Origin: Aeromicrobium tamlense
Lineage (GTDB): Bacteria > Actinomycetota > Actinomycetes > Propionibacteriales > Nocardioidaceae
Assembly (NCBI RefSeq): GCF_013408555.1
Contig: NZ_JACBZN010000001.1
Coordinates: forward strand, 992,001 to 1,056,000
Length of the DNA stretch: 64,000 nt
Reading direction: 5' to 3'
Position numbers and translations under genes: made by a program. Of this stretch, positions 7,389-16,206 are shown in pieces; the stretch's first letter is position 1; every line of letters starts with the position of its first letter. Below the pieces are notes generated by a model. That model was not told the DNA's origin, made no database searches, and worked only from the letters and a program-made list of their open reading frames with translations.

Positions 7389-8336
7389 ATGAGCGCGCGG
7401 CACGTCCCGGTGATGCTGGACCGCGTCGTGTCGGAGTTCACCCCCGTCGTGGAGGGACGTGACCGGCCGGTCGTCGTCGACACCACGCTCGGACTGGGCG
7501 GGCACACCGAGGCGCTCCTGAACCGCTACCCGAGCCTGCACGTCATCGGCATCGATCGTGACCCCGAGGCCCTGCGCCGTGCGGGGGAGCGACTGGCTCC
7601 GTTCGGTGACCGCTTCGAGGCCGCGCACGCGGTCTACGACGAGATCGCCGAGGTCGTGCACGACTCGGGCCGCACGAGCGTCGACGGGGTCCTGTTCGAC
7701 CTCGGCGTCTCCTCGATGCAGCTCGACCTGGCGGACCGCGGCTTCGCCTACGCGCAGGACGCGCCGCTGGACATGCGGATGAACTCCGAGGACGACCTCA
7801 CGGCGGCCGGCGTGCTCAACACCTACGCCGAGGACGACCTGGCGCGGATCCTGCGCGAGTACGGCGAGGAGAAGTTCGCCCGCCGCATCGCCAGGGAGAT
7901 CGTCGCCGAGCGCGAGCAGCGTCCGTTCGAGCGCAGCGAGCAGCTCGTCGAGCTGATCCGCCGCTGCATCCCGGCCCCGGCGCGGCGCACGGGCGGCAAC
8001 CCCGCCAAGCGCACGTTCCAGGCGCTGCGGATCGAGGTCAACGACGAGCTCGGCGTCTACCGGCGGGCGCTGCCGGCGGCGCTGGACCTGCTCTCGGTCG
8101 GCGGGCGCGTCGTCGTCCTGTCGTACCACTCCCTGGAGGACCGGATCACCAAGCGCGTGTTCACCTCCGCCACCACGAGCACGGCTCCGCGGGACCTTCC
8201 CGTGGTGCCCGAGTCCATGCAGGCCCGCTTCCGCTCCCTGACCCGGGGAGCCGAGCTGGCCGGCGAGGACGAGATCACCGACAACCCCCGCGCGCGTTCG
8301 GTCCGGATGCGCGCTGTCGAACGGATCGCCGCATGA
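7389..8336 (+). CDS. rsmH: 16S rRNA (cytosine1402-N4)-methyltransferase
   Basis: N4-methylates C1402 in the decoding centre of 16S rRNA using SAM. The 315-residue protein opens with [10 protein letters not shown] and has the SAM-binding loop [11 protein letters not shown] (residues 31-41), the conserved [11 protein letters not shown] block, and the C-terminal [11 protein letters not shown] signature of RsmH/MraW. Second gene of the dcw cluster as in most bacteria. ATG start at the family-typical position; no strong Shine-Dalgarno is visible just upstream. Confidence 0.96.
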   Translation: MSARHVPVMLDRVVSEFTPVVEGRDRPVVVDTTLGLGGHTEALLNRYPSLHVIGIDRDPEALRRAGERLAPFGDRFEAAHAVYDEIAEVVHDSGRTSVDGVLFDLGVSSMQLDLADRGFAYAQDAPLDMRMNSEDDLTAAGVLNTYAEDDLARILREYGEEKFARRIAREIVAEREQRPFERSEQLVELIRRCIPAPARRTGGNPAKRTFQALRIEVNDELGVYRRALPAALDLLSVGGRVVVLSYHSLEDRITKRVFTSATTSTAPRDLPVVPESMQARFRSLTRGAELAGEDEITDNPRARSVRMRAVERIAA

Positions 8337-8358
8337 ACGACGCCCAGCGAGAGACCCG

Positions 8359-8820
8359 ATGAGCACCGCCACCTCCCCCCGTGCCCTCAGTCGCACGGCC
8401 GCCGCGCGATCGTCCGCGCTCGCGTCCGGCATCGCCGCGCGCGGTCGTGACGCGCGTGACGTCGGGCTGAAGCTGGTCGGCCCGGTCCGCGTCCGCGCGC
8501 GCCGGGCGCCCTTCGTCGTCGTCGTGCTGTCCGTCCTGGCCGCGGGCCTCGTCGGCCTGATCCTGCTGAGCACCGCCATGCAGGCCCAGTCGTTCAAGAT
8601 CGACGACCTGCAGCAGCGCGCCACCCTCCTGCAGGCGCAGAAGGAGCAGCTCGCCGCCGAGGTGGACCGCATGCAGAGCCCGTCGGGCCTGGCCGACCGC
8701 GCCCTGAGCGAGGGCATGGTCCCCAACGCCAACCCCGTCTTCCTGCGCCTCGCCGACGGCAAGGTCATCGGCGAGCCGGTCCCGGCCGAGCCCGACACGA
8801 ACGTCAGGAGGGCCGGCTGA
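8359..8820 (+). CDS. ftsL: FtsL-like septum formation protein
   Basis: Small bitopic division protein that, with DivIC/FtsB and FtsQ, controls septal wall synthesis. The 153-residue product has a basic cytoplasmic N-terminus of about 50 residues, one membrane span (residues 51-71) and an extracytoplasmic heptad-like helix (residues 75-105, with QRATLLQAQKEQLAAEVDRM). FtsL sequences diverge strongly, so the call rests on topology plus position between rsmH and ftsI. Its TGA overlaps the ATG of ftsI (TGATG), implying translational coupling. No FtsB homologue is visible in the window. Confidence 0.85.
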   Translation: MSTATSPRALSRTAAARSSALASGIAARGRDARDVGLKLVGPVRVRARRAPFVVVVLSVLAAGLVGLILLSTAMQAQSFKIDDLQQRATLLQAQKEQLAAEVDRMQSPSGLADRALSEGMVPNANPVFLRLADGKVIGEPVPAEPDTNVRRAG

Positions 8821-10562
8821 TGCCCGTCTCGGTCACCCGGAACCGGCTGCGGGTCCTCGTGGTCTGCGTGCTCGGCCTCTTCCTGCTCTTCGCCGGCCGC
8901 CTGTTCCAAATCCAGGCGGTCGACTCGAAGGCGTACGCGGCGATGGCCGTCGAGGCCGGCACGCGCAAGGCCGTCGTGCCCGCGCCCCGAGGCGACATCG
9001 TCGACCGCAACGGCGAGGAGCTGGTCACCAGCACCGACGGACTCACGATCACGGGCGATCCGTCGATGACGGCCGAGAAGGCCCCCGAGATCGCGCGCAT
9101 CCTGCACGAGAAGCTCGGCGACGAGATCGACTACTTCGACACGATCCAGAAGCTGCGCACGCCGAAGTCGCGCTACGTCTTCCTCGCGAAGGACCTGCCG
9201 GCGTACGAGGCCCGCAAGGCGGTGAAGGCCGTCGCCGAGGCCGGCTACACCGGCGTGTTCACCGAGACGGAGAGCCTGCGCAGCTACCCGGGCGGCTCGC
9301 TCGCGGCGAACGTCCTGGGCATCACCGAGGAGAACGGCAAGGGCATCGCCGGCCTCGAGATGCAGTACGACCAGCAGCTCACCGGCAAGGACGGCTCGTC
9401 GACGTACGAGGTCTCCACGACCGGCCAGCGCATCCCGATGGCCGACTCCACGGTCGAGGAGATGGTGCCGGGCGCGAACGTCAACACCACGATCGACCGT
9501 GACCTGCAGTGGTACGCCGACCAGCGCCTGCGCGACGTCGTCAGCTCCGCCGGTGCCGACTACGGCCTGGCGATCACGATGGACGTCCGCACGTGCCAGA
9601 TCGTGCAGCTCTCGCAGGCGCCCACGTTCAACCCCGACAGTCGCGCCGGCGTCAACGACGGCACGCTCGTCAACCGCGCGGTGTCGAACGTCTTCGAGCC
9701 CGGCTCGGTCATGAAGACGATCACCATGGCGGCGCTGGCCGACCAGGGCAAGGTCACCGCCGACACCAGGATCAAGGTGCCGTCGGGCATGGTCATCGAC
9801 GGCTTCCCGATCGGCGACTACTGGCAGCACGGCGCGATCCGGCTGACGGCTGCGGGCGTCATCGCGAAGTCCTCGAACCTCGGCACGATCGTCGCGGCCG
9901 AGCAGATGTCGGACTCGACGTTCTACTCGTACCTGCGCAAGTTCGGCTTCGGCGCCCACAGCGGCATCGACCTGCCCGAGGAGTCGGTGGGCATCGTCTC
10001 CCCGGCGCGCGACTGGACGAAGGCCAAGCACGCCACGACCTCGTTCGGACAGGGCGTCTCGGTCAACGCGATCCAGATGATCCGCGCGGTCGGTGCGATC
10101 GCCAACGGCGGCGTCATGTGCACGCCGCGGGTCGTGGACTCGCTGACGAAGGCCGACGGCTCGGTCGAGAAGACCGATCCGGGCGAGTCGCGCCGGGTCG
10201 TCTCCCGCGAGGCCGCGTCCGAGGTCACCCGCATGATGGAGGCCGTCACGGCCGACGACGGCACGGCGCCCGCCGCGCAGATCGAGGGCTACCGCGTGGC
10301 CGGCAAGACCGGCACCGCCTGGCGCGTCAACCCCACCACCGGCAAGTACGTGCGGGGCCAGAACACGATCTCGTTCATGGGCTTCGCGCCGGCGGACAAC
10401 CCGCGCTTCATCACCTACGTCGTGATCGACAAGCCCCCGCGCAACGCCGGTGGTGGCTCGATGGCCGGCCCGGTGTTCCACGACATCATGTCGATGGCCC
10501 TGGAGCGCTTCGGCGTGACGCCCACGGGCGCCAAGCCGCCCAAGATCAAGCAGGACTGGTAG
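8820..10562 (+). CDS. ftsI: Septal class B penicillin-binding protein (transpeptidase)
   Basis: Cross-links peptidoglycan at the septum. The 580-residue protein has an N-terminal membrane anchor (residues 11-32), the PRGDIVDRNG start of the PBP dimerisation domain, and a transpeptidase domain with all three active-site motifs: Ser296-V-M-Lys299, Ser351-Ser-Asn353, and Lys496-Thr-Gly498. There is no C-terminal PASTA domain. Works as partner of FtsW encoded downstream. Start overlaps the ftsL stop by 1 base; 29 bp separate it from murE. Confidence 0.95.
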   Translation: MPVSVTRNRLRVLVVCVLGLFLLFAGRLFQIQAVDSKAYAAMAVEAGTRKAVVPAPRGDIVDRNGEELVTSTDGLTITGDPSMTAEKAPEIARILHEKLGDEIDYFDTIQKLRTPKSRYVFLAKDLPAYEARKAVKAVAEAGYTGVFTETESLRSYPGGSLAANVLGITEENGKGIAGLEMQYDQQLTGKDGSSTYEVSTTGQRIPMADSTVEEMVPGANVNTTIDRDLQWYADQRLRDVVSSAGADYGLAITMDVRTCQIVQLSQAPTFNPDSRAGVNDGTLVNRAVSNVFEPGSVMKTITMAALADQGKVTADTRIKVPSGMVIDGFPIGDYWQHGAIRLTAAGVIAKSSNLGTIVAAEQMSDSTFYSYLRKFGFGAHSGIDLPEESVGIVSPARDWTKAKHATTSFGQGVSVNAIQMIRAVGAIANGGVMCTPRVVDSLTKADGSVEKTDPGESRRVVSREAASEVTRMMEAVTADDGTAPAAQIEGYRVAGKTGTAWRVNPTTGKYVRGQNTISFMGFAPADNPRFITYVVIDKPPRNAGGGSMAGPVFHDIMSMALERFGVTPTGAKPPKIKQDW

Positions 10563-10578
10563 CCGTCGTGCCGCCCGG

Positions 10579-10584
10579 TAGGTT
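10579..10584 (+). promoter_or_regulatory. -10 box (TAGGTT) giving a leaderless murE transcript
   Basis: TAGGTT lies 7 nt before the murE GTG, within the 29-bp ftsI-murE gap. Same spacing as many other starts in the window. Suggests an internal promoter in the dcw cluster from which murE mRNA begins at its start codon. Confidence 0.55.
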
Positions 10585-10591
10585 GGGGCGG

Positions 10592-12085
10592 GTGGACGAG
10601 ATGAGGGTCAGGCCGTTCGACACGCCCACGTGGTCCCTCGCCGAGGTGGCCGCGGCGTGGTCCGGGGCGACGGCCGAAGGCGACGCGAGCGTCACCGGGA
10701 TCAGCCTCTCCACCCGCGACGTCGTGGCCGGCGACCTGTTCGCCGCGCTGCCCGGTGCCAGCACGCACGGCGCCCGGTTCGCGCCCCAGGCGCTCGAGGC
10801 CGGGGCCGTGGCGATCCTCACCGACGCCGAGGGCGCCGCGACGCTGCCGGGCGACGTCCCGCGGGTCGTCGTCGAGGAGCCGCGACGCGGTCTCGCCGCG
10901 TTCGCCGCGCGGTTCTACGACCGGCCCAGCAGCCGGTTCACCACCGTCGGCGTCACGGGCACGCAGGGCAAGACCACGACCACGTACCTCGCCGAGGCCG
11001 CGCTGGGGGAGTCGCGCTCGGCCGTCATCGGCACGATCGGCACCCGCATCGCGGGACGCCCGGCGGCCAGCAGCCTGACCACCCCCGAGGCCCCCGCCCT
11101 GCAGGCGCTGTTCGCCGTCATGGCCGAGGAGCAGGTCGCCGCGTGCGCGATGGAGGTCTCGAGCCACGCCATCGTGCAGGGACGCGTCGACGGCTTCGTG
11201 CTCGACGCCGCGGTGTTCCTCAACCTCGGTCGCGACCACCTGGACTTCCACCACGACCTCGAGTCGTACTTCGCCGCGAAGGCCGAGCTCTTCACGCCCG
11301 AGCACGCCCGCCGCGCCGTGATCAACCTCGACGACGCGCACGGGCGCCGGCTCGCGCAGCAGACCGTGCTCCCGGTCACGACCTTCTCCACCGAGGGGGC
11401 GCCCGCCGACTGGCGTGCGGTGAACGTGCGCTCGCACCGCCTCGGCAGCGACGTCACACTGATCTCGCCCGACGGCACCGAGACCGAGCTGTCCGTGCCG
11501 CTGGCCGGCGCCTTCAACGTCTCCAACGCCGTCGCCGCGATCGTGGCGCTGGCGGGGGAGGGCCACGACCTGCGTGAGCTCGTCCGCGGCGTCGCCTCCG
11601 CGCGGGGCGTGCCGGGCCGGATGGAGCGCGTCGACGCGGGCCAGCCCTTCACGGCCGTCGTCGACTACGCCCACAAGCCCGAGGCGGTCGAGGCCGTCCT
11701 GGCCGCACTGCGACCCGTCACCGCGGGTCGGCTGATCGTCGTGATCGGCGCCGGGGGCGACCGCGACCGCGGCAAGCGACCGCTGATGGGCGAGGTCGCG
11801 GCGCGGCTCGCCGACCTGGTGGTCGTCACCGACGACAACCCGCGCAGCGAGGAGCCGGCGCGGATCCGCGCCGAGGTCCTGGCCGGCGCCGAGCGGGGCA
11901 CCGCCGAGGTGCTCGAGGTGGGCGACCGACGCGAGGCGATCGCGGTGGCCGTCGGACAGGCGCGCACCGGCGACACGGTCGTGGTCGCGGGCAAGGGCCA
12001 CGAGCGCGGCCAGCAGGTCGGCGACGTGGTCCACCCGTTCGACGACCGCGAGGTGCTCGTCGAGCTGATCGGAGGCGCCTCGTGA
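10592..12085 (+). CDS. murE: UDP-N-acetylmuramoyl-L-alanyl-D-glutamate--diaminopimelate ligase
   Basis: ATP-dependent addition of the third, diamino acid residue to the wall precursor. The 497-residue product has the Mur ligase P-loop GTQGKTTT (Lys127), the HxxDFH carbamate/ATP region (NLGRDHLDFHHD), the KxxxVVDYAHKPEAV hinge, and DDNPRSE at 414-420; the DNPR form is associated with diaminopimelate rather than lysine. GTG 10592 is preferred over ATG 10601 because a TAGGTT box sits 7 nt upstream and no ribosome-binding site precedes the ATG. Its last codons overlap the murF start by 4 bp. Confidence 0.95.
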   Translation: MDEMRVRPFDTPTWSLAEVAAAWSGATAEGDASVTGISLSTRDVVAGDLFAALPGASTHGARFAPQALEAGAVAILTDAEGAATLPGDVPRVVVEEPRRGLAAFAARFYDRPSSRFTTVGVTGTQGKTTTTYLAEAALGESRSAVIGTIGTRIAGRPAASSLTTPEAPALQALFAVMAEEQVAACAMEVSSHAIVQGRVDGFVLDAAVFLNLGRDHLDFHHDLESYFAAKAELFTPEHARRAVINLDDAHGRRLAQQTVLPVTTFSTEGAPADWRAVNVRSHRLGSDVTLISPDGTETELSVPLAGAFNVSNAVAAIVALAGEGHDLRELVRGVASARGVPGRMERVDAGQPFTAVVDYAHKPEAVEAVLAALRPVTAGRLIVVIGAGGDRDRGKRPLMGEVAARLADLVVVTDDNPRSEEPARIRAEVLAGAERGTAEVLEVGDRREAIAVAVGQARTGDTVVVAGKGHERGQQVGDVVHPFDDREVLVELIGGAS

Positions 12086-13440
12086 CCCCCACCACCCTGG
12101 CCCAGGTCGCCGTCGCCACCGACGGCCGCGTCGAGGGCGACGACGCGCTCTCGGTCGAGGGCCCCGTCGCCATCGACTCCCGCCGGGTGACGCCCGGCTG
12201 CCTCTTCGTGGCGATCCCGGGCGAGCACGTGGACGGGCACGACTACGTCGAGGCCGCCCTCGAGGGCGGAGCCGTGGCCACGCTCGCCACGCGCGCGGTG
12301 CCGGGTCCTCACGTGATCGTGGCCGACCCCGTCCGGGCGCTCGGCCGGCTCGCCGCCGACCGGCTCGCGTCGCTGAGGTCCGAGACCGACCTGCGGGTGG
12401 TGGCCATCACCGGCTCGCAGGGCAAGACCTCGGTCAAGGACCTCGTCGCGCACGTCCTCCGGACCGAGGGCGCCACGGTCGCGCCCGAGGGCTCGTTCAA
12501 CAATGAGCTCGGCGTGCCGCTCACCGTGCTGCGCGCCGACGCCGGCACGCGCCACCTCGTGCTCGAGATGGGAGCCCGCGGGATCGGCCACATCGCCACG
12601 CTGTGCGAGATCGCGCCGCCCGACGTCTCCGTCGTCCTGAACGTCGGCACGGCCCACGCGGGCGAGTTCGGCGGTCTCGACCGCACGGCCCAGGCCAAGG
12701 GCGAGCTCGTCGAGGCGCTGGACGAGCACGGCACGGCCGTCCTCAACGCCGACGACGAGCGCGTCGCGGCGATGGCGTCGCGCACGCGCGGTCGCGTCCT
12801 GACCTTCGGGCGGGCCGGGCAGGTCCGCCTCGTCGGCGACGTCACCCTCGACGACGCCGGGCACCCGCGCTTCGTCGTCGAGGCCGACGGCCTCACGCTC
12901 GACGCCACGGTCCCGCAGCTGGGCGCGCACCACGCGATCAACGCCGTCGCGGCCGTCGCCGCGACCTCCGCCCTGGGCGTGCCCGTCGAGGCCGCCGTGC
13001 ACGCGCTGACCACCGCGACGGCCACCTCGCCCATGCGGATGGAGCGCCACGAGACGGCCGGGGGAGTCGTCGTCGTCAACGACGCGTACAACGCCAACCC
13101 CGAGTCCATGGCGGCGGCCCTGCGCACCCTCGCAGGACTGGCCCCGGGACGCGGCGTCGCCGTGCTCGGTGAGATGCTTGAGCTGGGCGAGGACTCGCCC
13201 GCGCAGCACCACAGGATCGGCCGGCTCGCCGCCGACCTCGGCATCGCCCGGGTCATCGCGGTCGGTGCCGGAGCCGCCGAGATCGCCCGGGGAGCCGGGT
13301 CGGCGGGTCTCCAGATGGACGATGTCGAGGCAGCGGTGGACGCACTCTCCGCGAGCCTGGATGCCGGTGACGTGGTGCTTGTGAAAGCATCGAGGGGCGC
13401 CCGCCTGGAGCGGGTCGTCGAAGCGCTGCTGCGCAACTGA
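12082..13440 (+). CDS. murF: UDP-MurNAc-tripeptide--D-alanyl-D-alanine ligase
   Basis: Adds the D-Ala-D-Ala dipeptide to the UDP-MurNAc-tripeptide. The 452-residue protein has the N-terminal substrate domain (VAIDSRRVTPGCLFVAI), the P-loop GSQGKTS with Lys115, the GTAHAGEFG motif of the central domain, and VVVNDAYNANPESM at the inter-domain hinge, all characteristic of MurF. GTG start overlaps the murE stop in GTGA, so translation is coupled. A 27-bp gap containing GGAAGGAACG precedes mraY. Confidence 0.96.
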   Translation: MTPTTLAQVAVATDGRVEGDDALSVEGPVAIDSRRVTPGCLFVAIPGEHVDGHDYVEAALEGGAVATLATRAVPGPHVIVADPVRALGRLAADRLASLRSETDLRVVAITGSQGKTSVKDLVAHVLRTEGATVAPEGSFNNELGVPLTVLRADAGTRHLVLEMGARGIGHIATLCEIAPPDVSVVLNVGTAHAGEFGGLDRTAQAKGELVEALDEHGTAVLNADDERVAAMASRTRGRVLTFGRAGQVRLVGDVTLDDAGHPRFVVEADGLTLDATVPQLGAHHAINAVAAVAATSALGVPVEAAVHALTTATATSPMRMERHETAGGVVVVNDAYNANPESMAAALRTLAGLAPGRGVAVLGEMLELGEDSPAQHHRIGRLAADLGIARVIAVGAGAAEIARGAGSAGLQMDDVEAAVDALSASLDAGDVVLVKASRGARLERVVEALLRN

Positions 13441-13467
13441 CACGCACGGAAGGAACGAACGGAAGCG

Positions 13468-14535
13468 ATGCTGGCCGTACTGATCGCAGGGGTCGTGGGA
13501 CTCGTCGGCACACTCGTCGGCACCCGTTTCGCGATCTCCGTGCTCGTGGCCAAGGGCTACGGACAGCTCATCCGCGACGACGGTCCGACCTCGCACCACG
13601 TCAAGCGCGGCACGCCCACCATGGGCGGCCTCGTCATCATCATCAGCACGGTGCTGGGCTACGCCATCGCGAAGCTGGTCACCGGCTACGAGCCCAGCGC
13701 CTCGGCGGTGCTGCTGCTCTTCCTGTTCGTCGGCCTCGGCGCCATCGGCTTCCTCGACGACTGGATCAAGGTCGCGAAGCAGCGCAACCTGGGTCTGCGC
13801 AGCAAGGCCAAGATGGTGGGCCAGATCCTCGTCGGCCTCGTGTTCGCCGTCCTGGCGATCGGCTGGGAGAACGACAACGGCCAGACCCCGATCACCCACG
13901 CGATCTCGTTCACGCGCGACCTGTCGTGGGAGCTGCCCACGGTGCTGCTGATCGTGTGGGTGCTGCTGATGATCGCGGGTGCCAGCAACGGCGTGAACCT
14001 CACCGACGGCCTCGACGGCCTGGCCACCGGCGCCGCCGTGATGGTCTTCGGTGCGTTCATCCTCATCAACGTCTGGCAGTCCAACCAGAGCTGCTTCATG
14101 CTCGACCCCGGCCCGAAGTGCTACGAGGTGCGCGACCCGCTCGACCTCGCGGTGGTCGCCTCGGCCGTCACCGGCGCGTGCTTCGGCTTCCTGTGGTGGA
14201 ACGCCTCGCCCGCCAAGATCTTCATGGGCGACACCGGCTCGCTCTCGCTCGGCGGCCTCATGGCCGGCTTCGCGCTGATGACCCGTACCGAGCTGCTGCT
14301 CATCGTGCTGGGCGGCCTGTTCGTCATCATCACCTTCTCGGTGATCCTGCAGGTCGGGTACTTCAAGCTCTCCGGCGGCAAGCGCATCTTCCGGATGGCG
14401 CCGCTGCAGCACCACTTCGAGCTCAAGGGCTGGGCCGAGATCACGATCGTGGTCCGGTTCTGGATCATCAGCGGCATCTGCGTGATCTCCGGCATCGGCC
14501 TCTTCTACTGGGAATGGGTCGTCGGTGCCTTCTGA
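13468..14535 (+). CDS. mraY: Phospho-N-acetylmuramoyl-pentapeptide transferase
   Basis: Transfers phospho-MurNAc-pentapeptide to undecaprenyl phosphate to make lipid I. The 355-residue protein has about ten membrane segments and the conserved cytoplasmic loops: KRGTPTMGG, FLDDWIKV, NLTDGLDGLA (with catalytic-site aspartates), MGDTGSLSLGG and the histidine-rich MAPLQHHFELKGW. The ATG follows a purine-rich GGAAGGAACGAACGG leader. Its 3' end overlaps murD by 11 bp. Confidence 0.96.
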   Translation: MLAVLIAGVVGLVGTLVGTRFAISVLVAKGYGQLIRDDGPTSHHVKRGTPTMGGLVIIISTVLGYAIAKLVTGYEPSASAVLLLFLFVGLGAIGFLDDWIKVAKQRNLGLRSKAKMVGQILVGLVFAVLAIGWENDNGQTPITHAISFTRDLSWELPTVLLIVWVLLMIAGASNGVNLTDGLDGLATGAAVMVFGAFILINVWQSNQSCFMLDPGPKCYEVRDPLDLAVVASAVTGACFGFLWWNASPAKIFMGDTGSLSLGGLMAGFALMTRTELLLIVLGGLFVIITFSVILQVGYFKLSGGKRIFRMAPLQHHFELKGWAEITIVVRFWIISGICVISGIGLFYWEWVVGAF

Positions 14536-15973
14536 GCGCGACGTCTCGTCGCTGCACCGCGACTCCTCGTGGGAGGGCGTCCGCGCCGTCGTCGCCGGCT
14601 TCGGCGTCAGCGGCTTCGCGGCCGCCGACACGCTGAACCATCTCGGTGCGAGCGTCGTCGTGCTCGACGAGTCCGAGGGCGACGCCCACCGGCAGGAGCA
14701 GGCGCAGCTGCTCGAGGTCCTGGGTGCCGACGTGCGCCTGGGCCCCGGCACCGCCGCCGAGCTGCCGCGGGACGTCGACCTCGTGATCACGTCACCCGGC
14801 TGGCGCCCCACCGTGCCGCTGCTGGCCGAGGCCGCCGGCCGGGGCATCCCGGTCTGGGGCGAGGTCGAGCTGGCCTGGCGCCTGCGGGGCGCCGATCCCG
14901 CGCCGTGGCTGGCCGTCACGGGCACCAACGGCAAGACCACCACGGTGCAGATGCTCGAGGCGATCCTGCAGGCGGCGGGGCTGCGCGCCCAGGCCGTCGG
15001 CAACGTCGGCACCCCGATCCTCGAGGCCGTCATGGACCCCGAGGGCCGCGACGTGCTGGCCGTCGAGCTCTCCAGCTTCCAGCTGCACTGGACGCAGTCG
15101 ATGGCGGCCGAGTCCGCCGCCGTGCTGAACCTCGCACCCGACCACTACGACTGGCACGGCGGGGCGCAGGCCTACGCCGCCGCGAAGGGCAAGGTCTACG
15201 AGCAGGTCCGGCGCGCGTGCGTCTACAACGTGGCCGACGAGGCCACGAGGCACCTGGTCGAGGAGGCCGACGTGGTCGAGGGCGCCCGCGCCATCGGGTT
15301 CACCCTGGGCATCCCCGAGCCCGGCATGGTCGGCATCGTCGACGACCTGCTGGTCGATCGGGCCTTCGTGGACTCCCGCGCCACGAGCGCCGCCGAGATG
15401 GCCTCGATCTCCGACCTCGACGACGACTCGCCGCACAACGTGCAGAACGCGCTCGCGGCCGCCGCGCTCGCGCGGGCCCACGGGGTCGCCCCGGTCGCGG
15501 TCCGCGACGGCCTGCGCGCCTTCCGCCTCGGACCTCACCGGATCAGCACGGTCGCCGAGCGCGACGGCGTCCGCTGGGTGGACGACTCCAAGGCCACCAA
15601 CCCGCACGCCGCTCGCGCCTCGCTGCGCGCCTTCGACCACGTGGTCTGGGTCGCCGGGGGACTGGCGAAGGGCGCCACGTACGGCGACCTGGTCCGCGAC
15701 GTCCGCGAGCACCTGCGGGCCGCCGTGCTCATCGGCGCCGACCGCGACCTCATCGCCGCCGAGCTGGCCGCCCAGGCGCCCGACGTGCCGGTCGAGCTCG
15801 CCGACGGCGACGACGCCGACGCGCTGATGGACGCCGTCGCGACCGCCGCCCGGCGCCACGCCCGTCCGGGCGACACCGTCCTGCTCGCTCCCGCCGCCGC
15901 CTCGATGGACCAGTTCCGCGACTACGCCCACCGCGGCGACGCGTTCGCGCAGGCCGTCGACCGCCTCGGCTGA
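14525..15973 (+). CDS. murD: UDP-N-acetylmuramoylalanine--D-glutamate ligase
   Basis: Adds D-glutamate to UDP-MurNAc-L-Ala. The 482-residue protein has the N-terminal Rossmann-like domain (VVAGFGVSGFAAAD), P-loop GTNGKTTT with Lys137, the LSSFQLHW strand-helix, NLAPDHYDWHG, and the hinge VRWVDDSKATNPHA. GTG at 14525 starts inside mraY, an 11-bp overlap. The reading frame ends before a 233-bp palindrome-rich gap, the longest break inside the mur block. Confidence 0.95.
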   Translation: MPSERDVSSLHRDSSWEGVRAVVAGFGVSGFAAADTLNHLGASVVVLDESEGDAHRQEQAQLLEVLGADVRLGPGTAAELPRDVDLVITSPGWRPTVPLLAEAAGRGIPVWGEVELAWRLRGADPAPWLAVTGTNGKTTTVQMLEAILQAAGLRAQAVGNVGTPILEAVMDPEGRDVLAVELSSFQLHWTQSMAAESAAVLNLAPDHYDWHGGAQAYAAAKGKVYEQVRRACVYNVADEATRHLVEEADVVEGARAIGFTLGIPEPGMVGIVDDLLVDRAFVDSRATSAAEMASISDLDDDSPHNVQNALAAAALARAHGVAPVAVRDGLRAFRLGPHRISTVAERDGVRWVDDSKATNPHAARASLRAFDHVVWVAGGLAKGATYGDLVRDVREHLRAAVLIGADRDLIAAELAAQAPDVPVELADGDDADALMDAVATAARRHARPGDTVLLAPAAASMDQFRDYAHRGDAFAQAVDRLG

Positions 15974-16206
15974 CCCCGGTCCGCTCGGAGGCGGTGAGTG
16001 GTCAACCACTCCCGGTGACCGCCGGTGACCGGTCAACCCTTCGGGGCTCCGTTCAGGTTGAGGGCTCACCGCCCCACCCCGGGTTCGGTTCCCCACTCAC
16101 CGCTCCCGCGGCCGGACGCGGCGACACGCGCCCGGAGGTCCACGCGGCACGCCGTCCCACGGGCCACACTGGGGAGCAGTTTCCCTTTCTTCCCCGAAGG
16201 AACGCC
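15974..16206. repeat. Palindrome-rich gap between murD and ftsW
   Basis: No gene is seen here. GAGTGGTCAACCACTC (15996-16011) is a perfect palindrome; the sequence CCGGTGACCG then occurs twice in tandem (16013-16022 and 16023-16032 region) leading into another GGTCAACC. The 11-bp arm GCGGTGAGTGG (15991-16001) recurs inverted as CCACTCACCGC (16093-16103), enclosing about 90 nt. The GGTYAACC core is shared with repeat copies A and B. The last 20 nt carry the ftsW ribosome-binding site GAAGGAA. Confidence 0.65.

Noticed and set aside
7038-10481. An 1147-codon open frame on the minus strand opposite rsmH-ftsL-ftsI
   Set aside because: It is antisense to three conserved dcw genes, has Asp/Val/Arg-rich composition typical of reversed high-GC codons, and has no recognisable domain.
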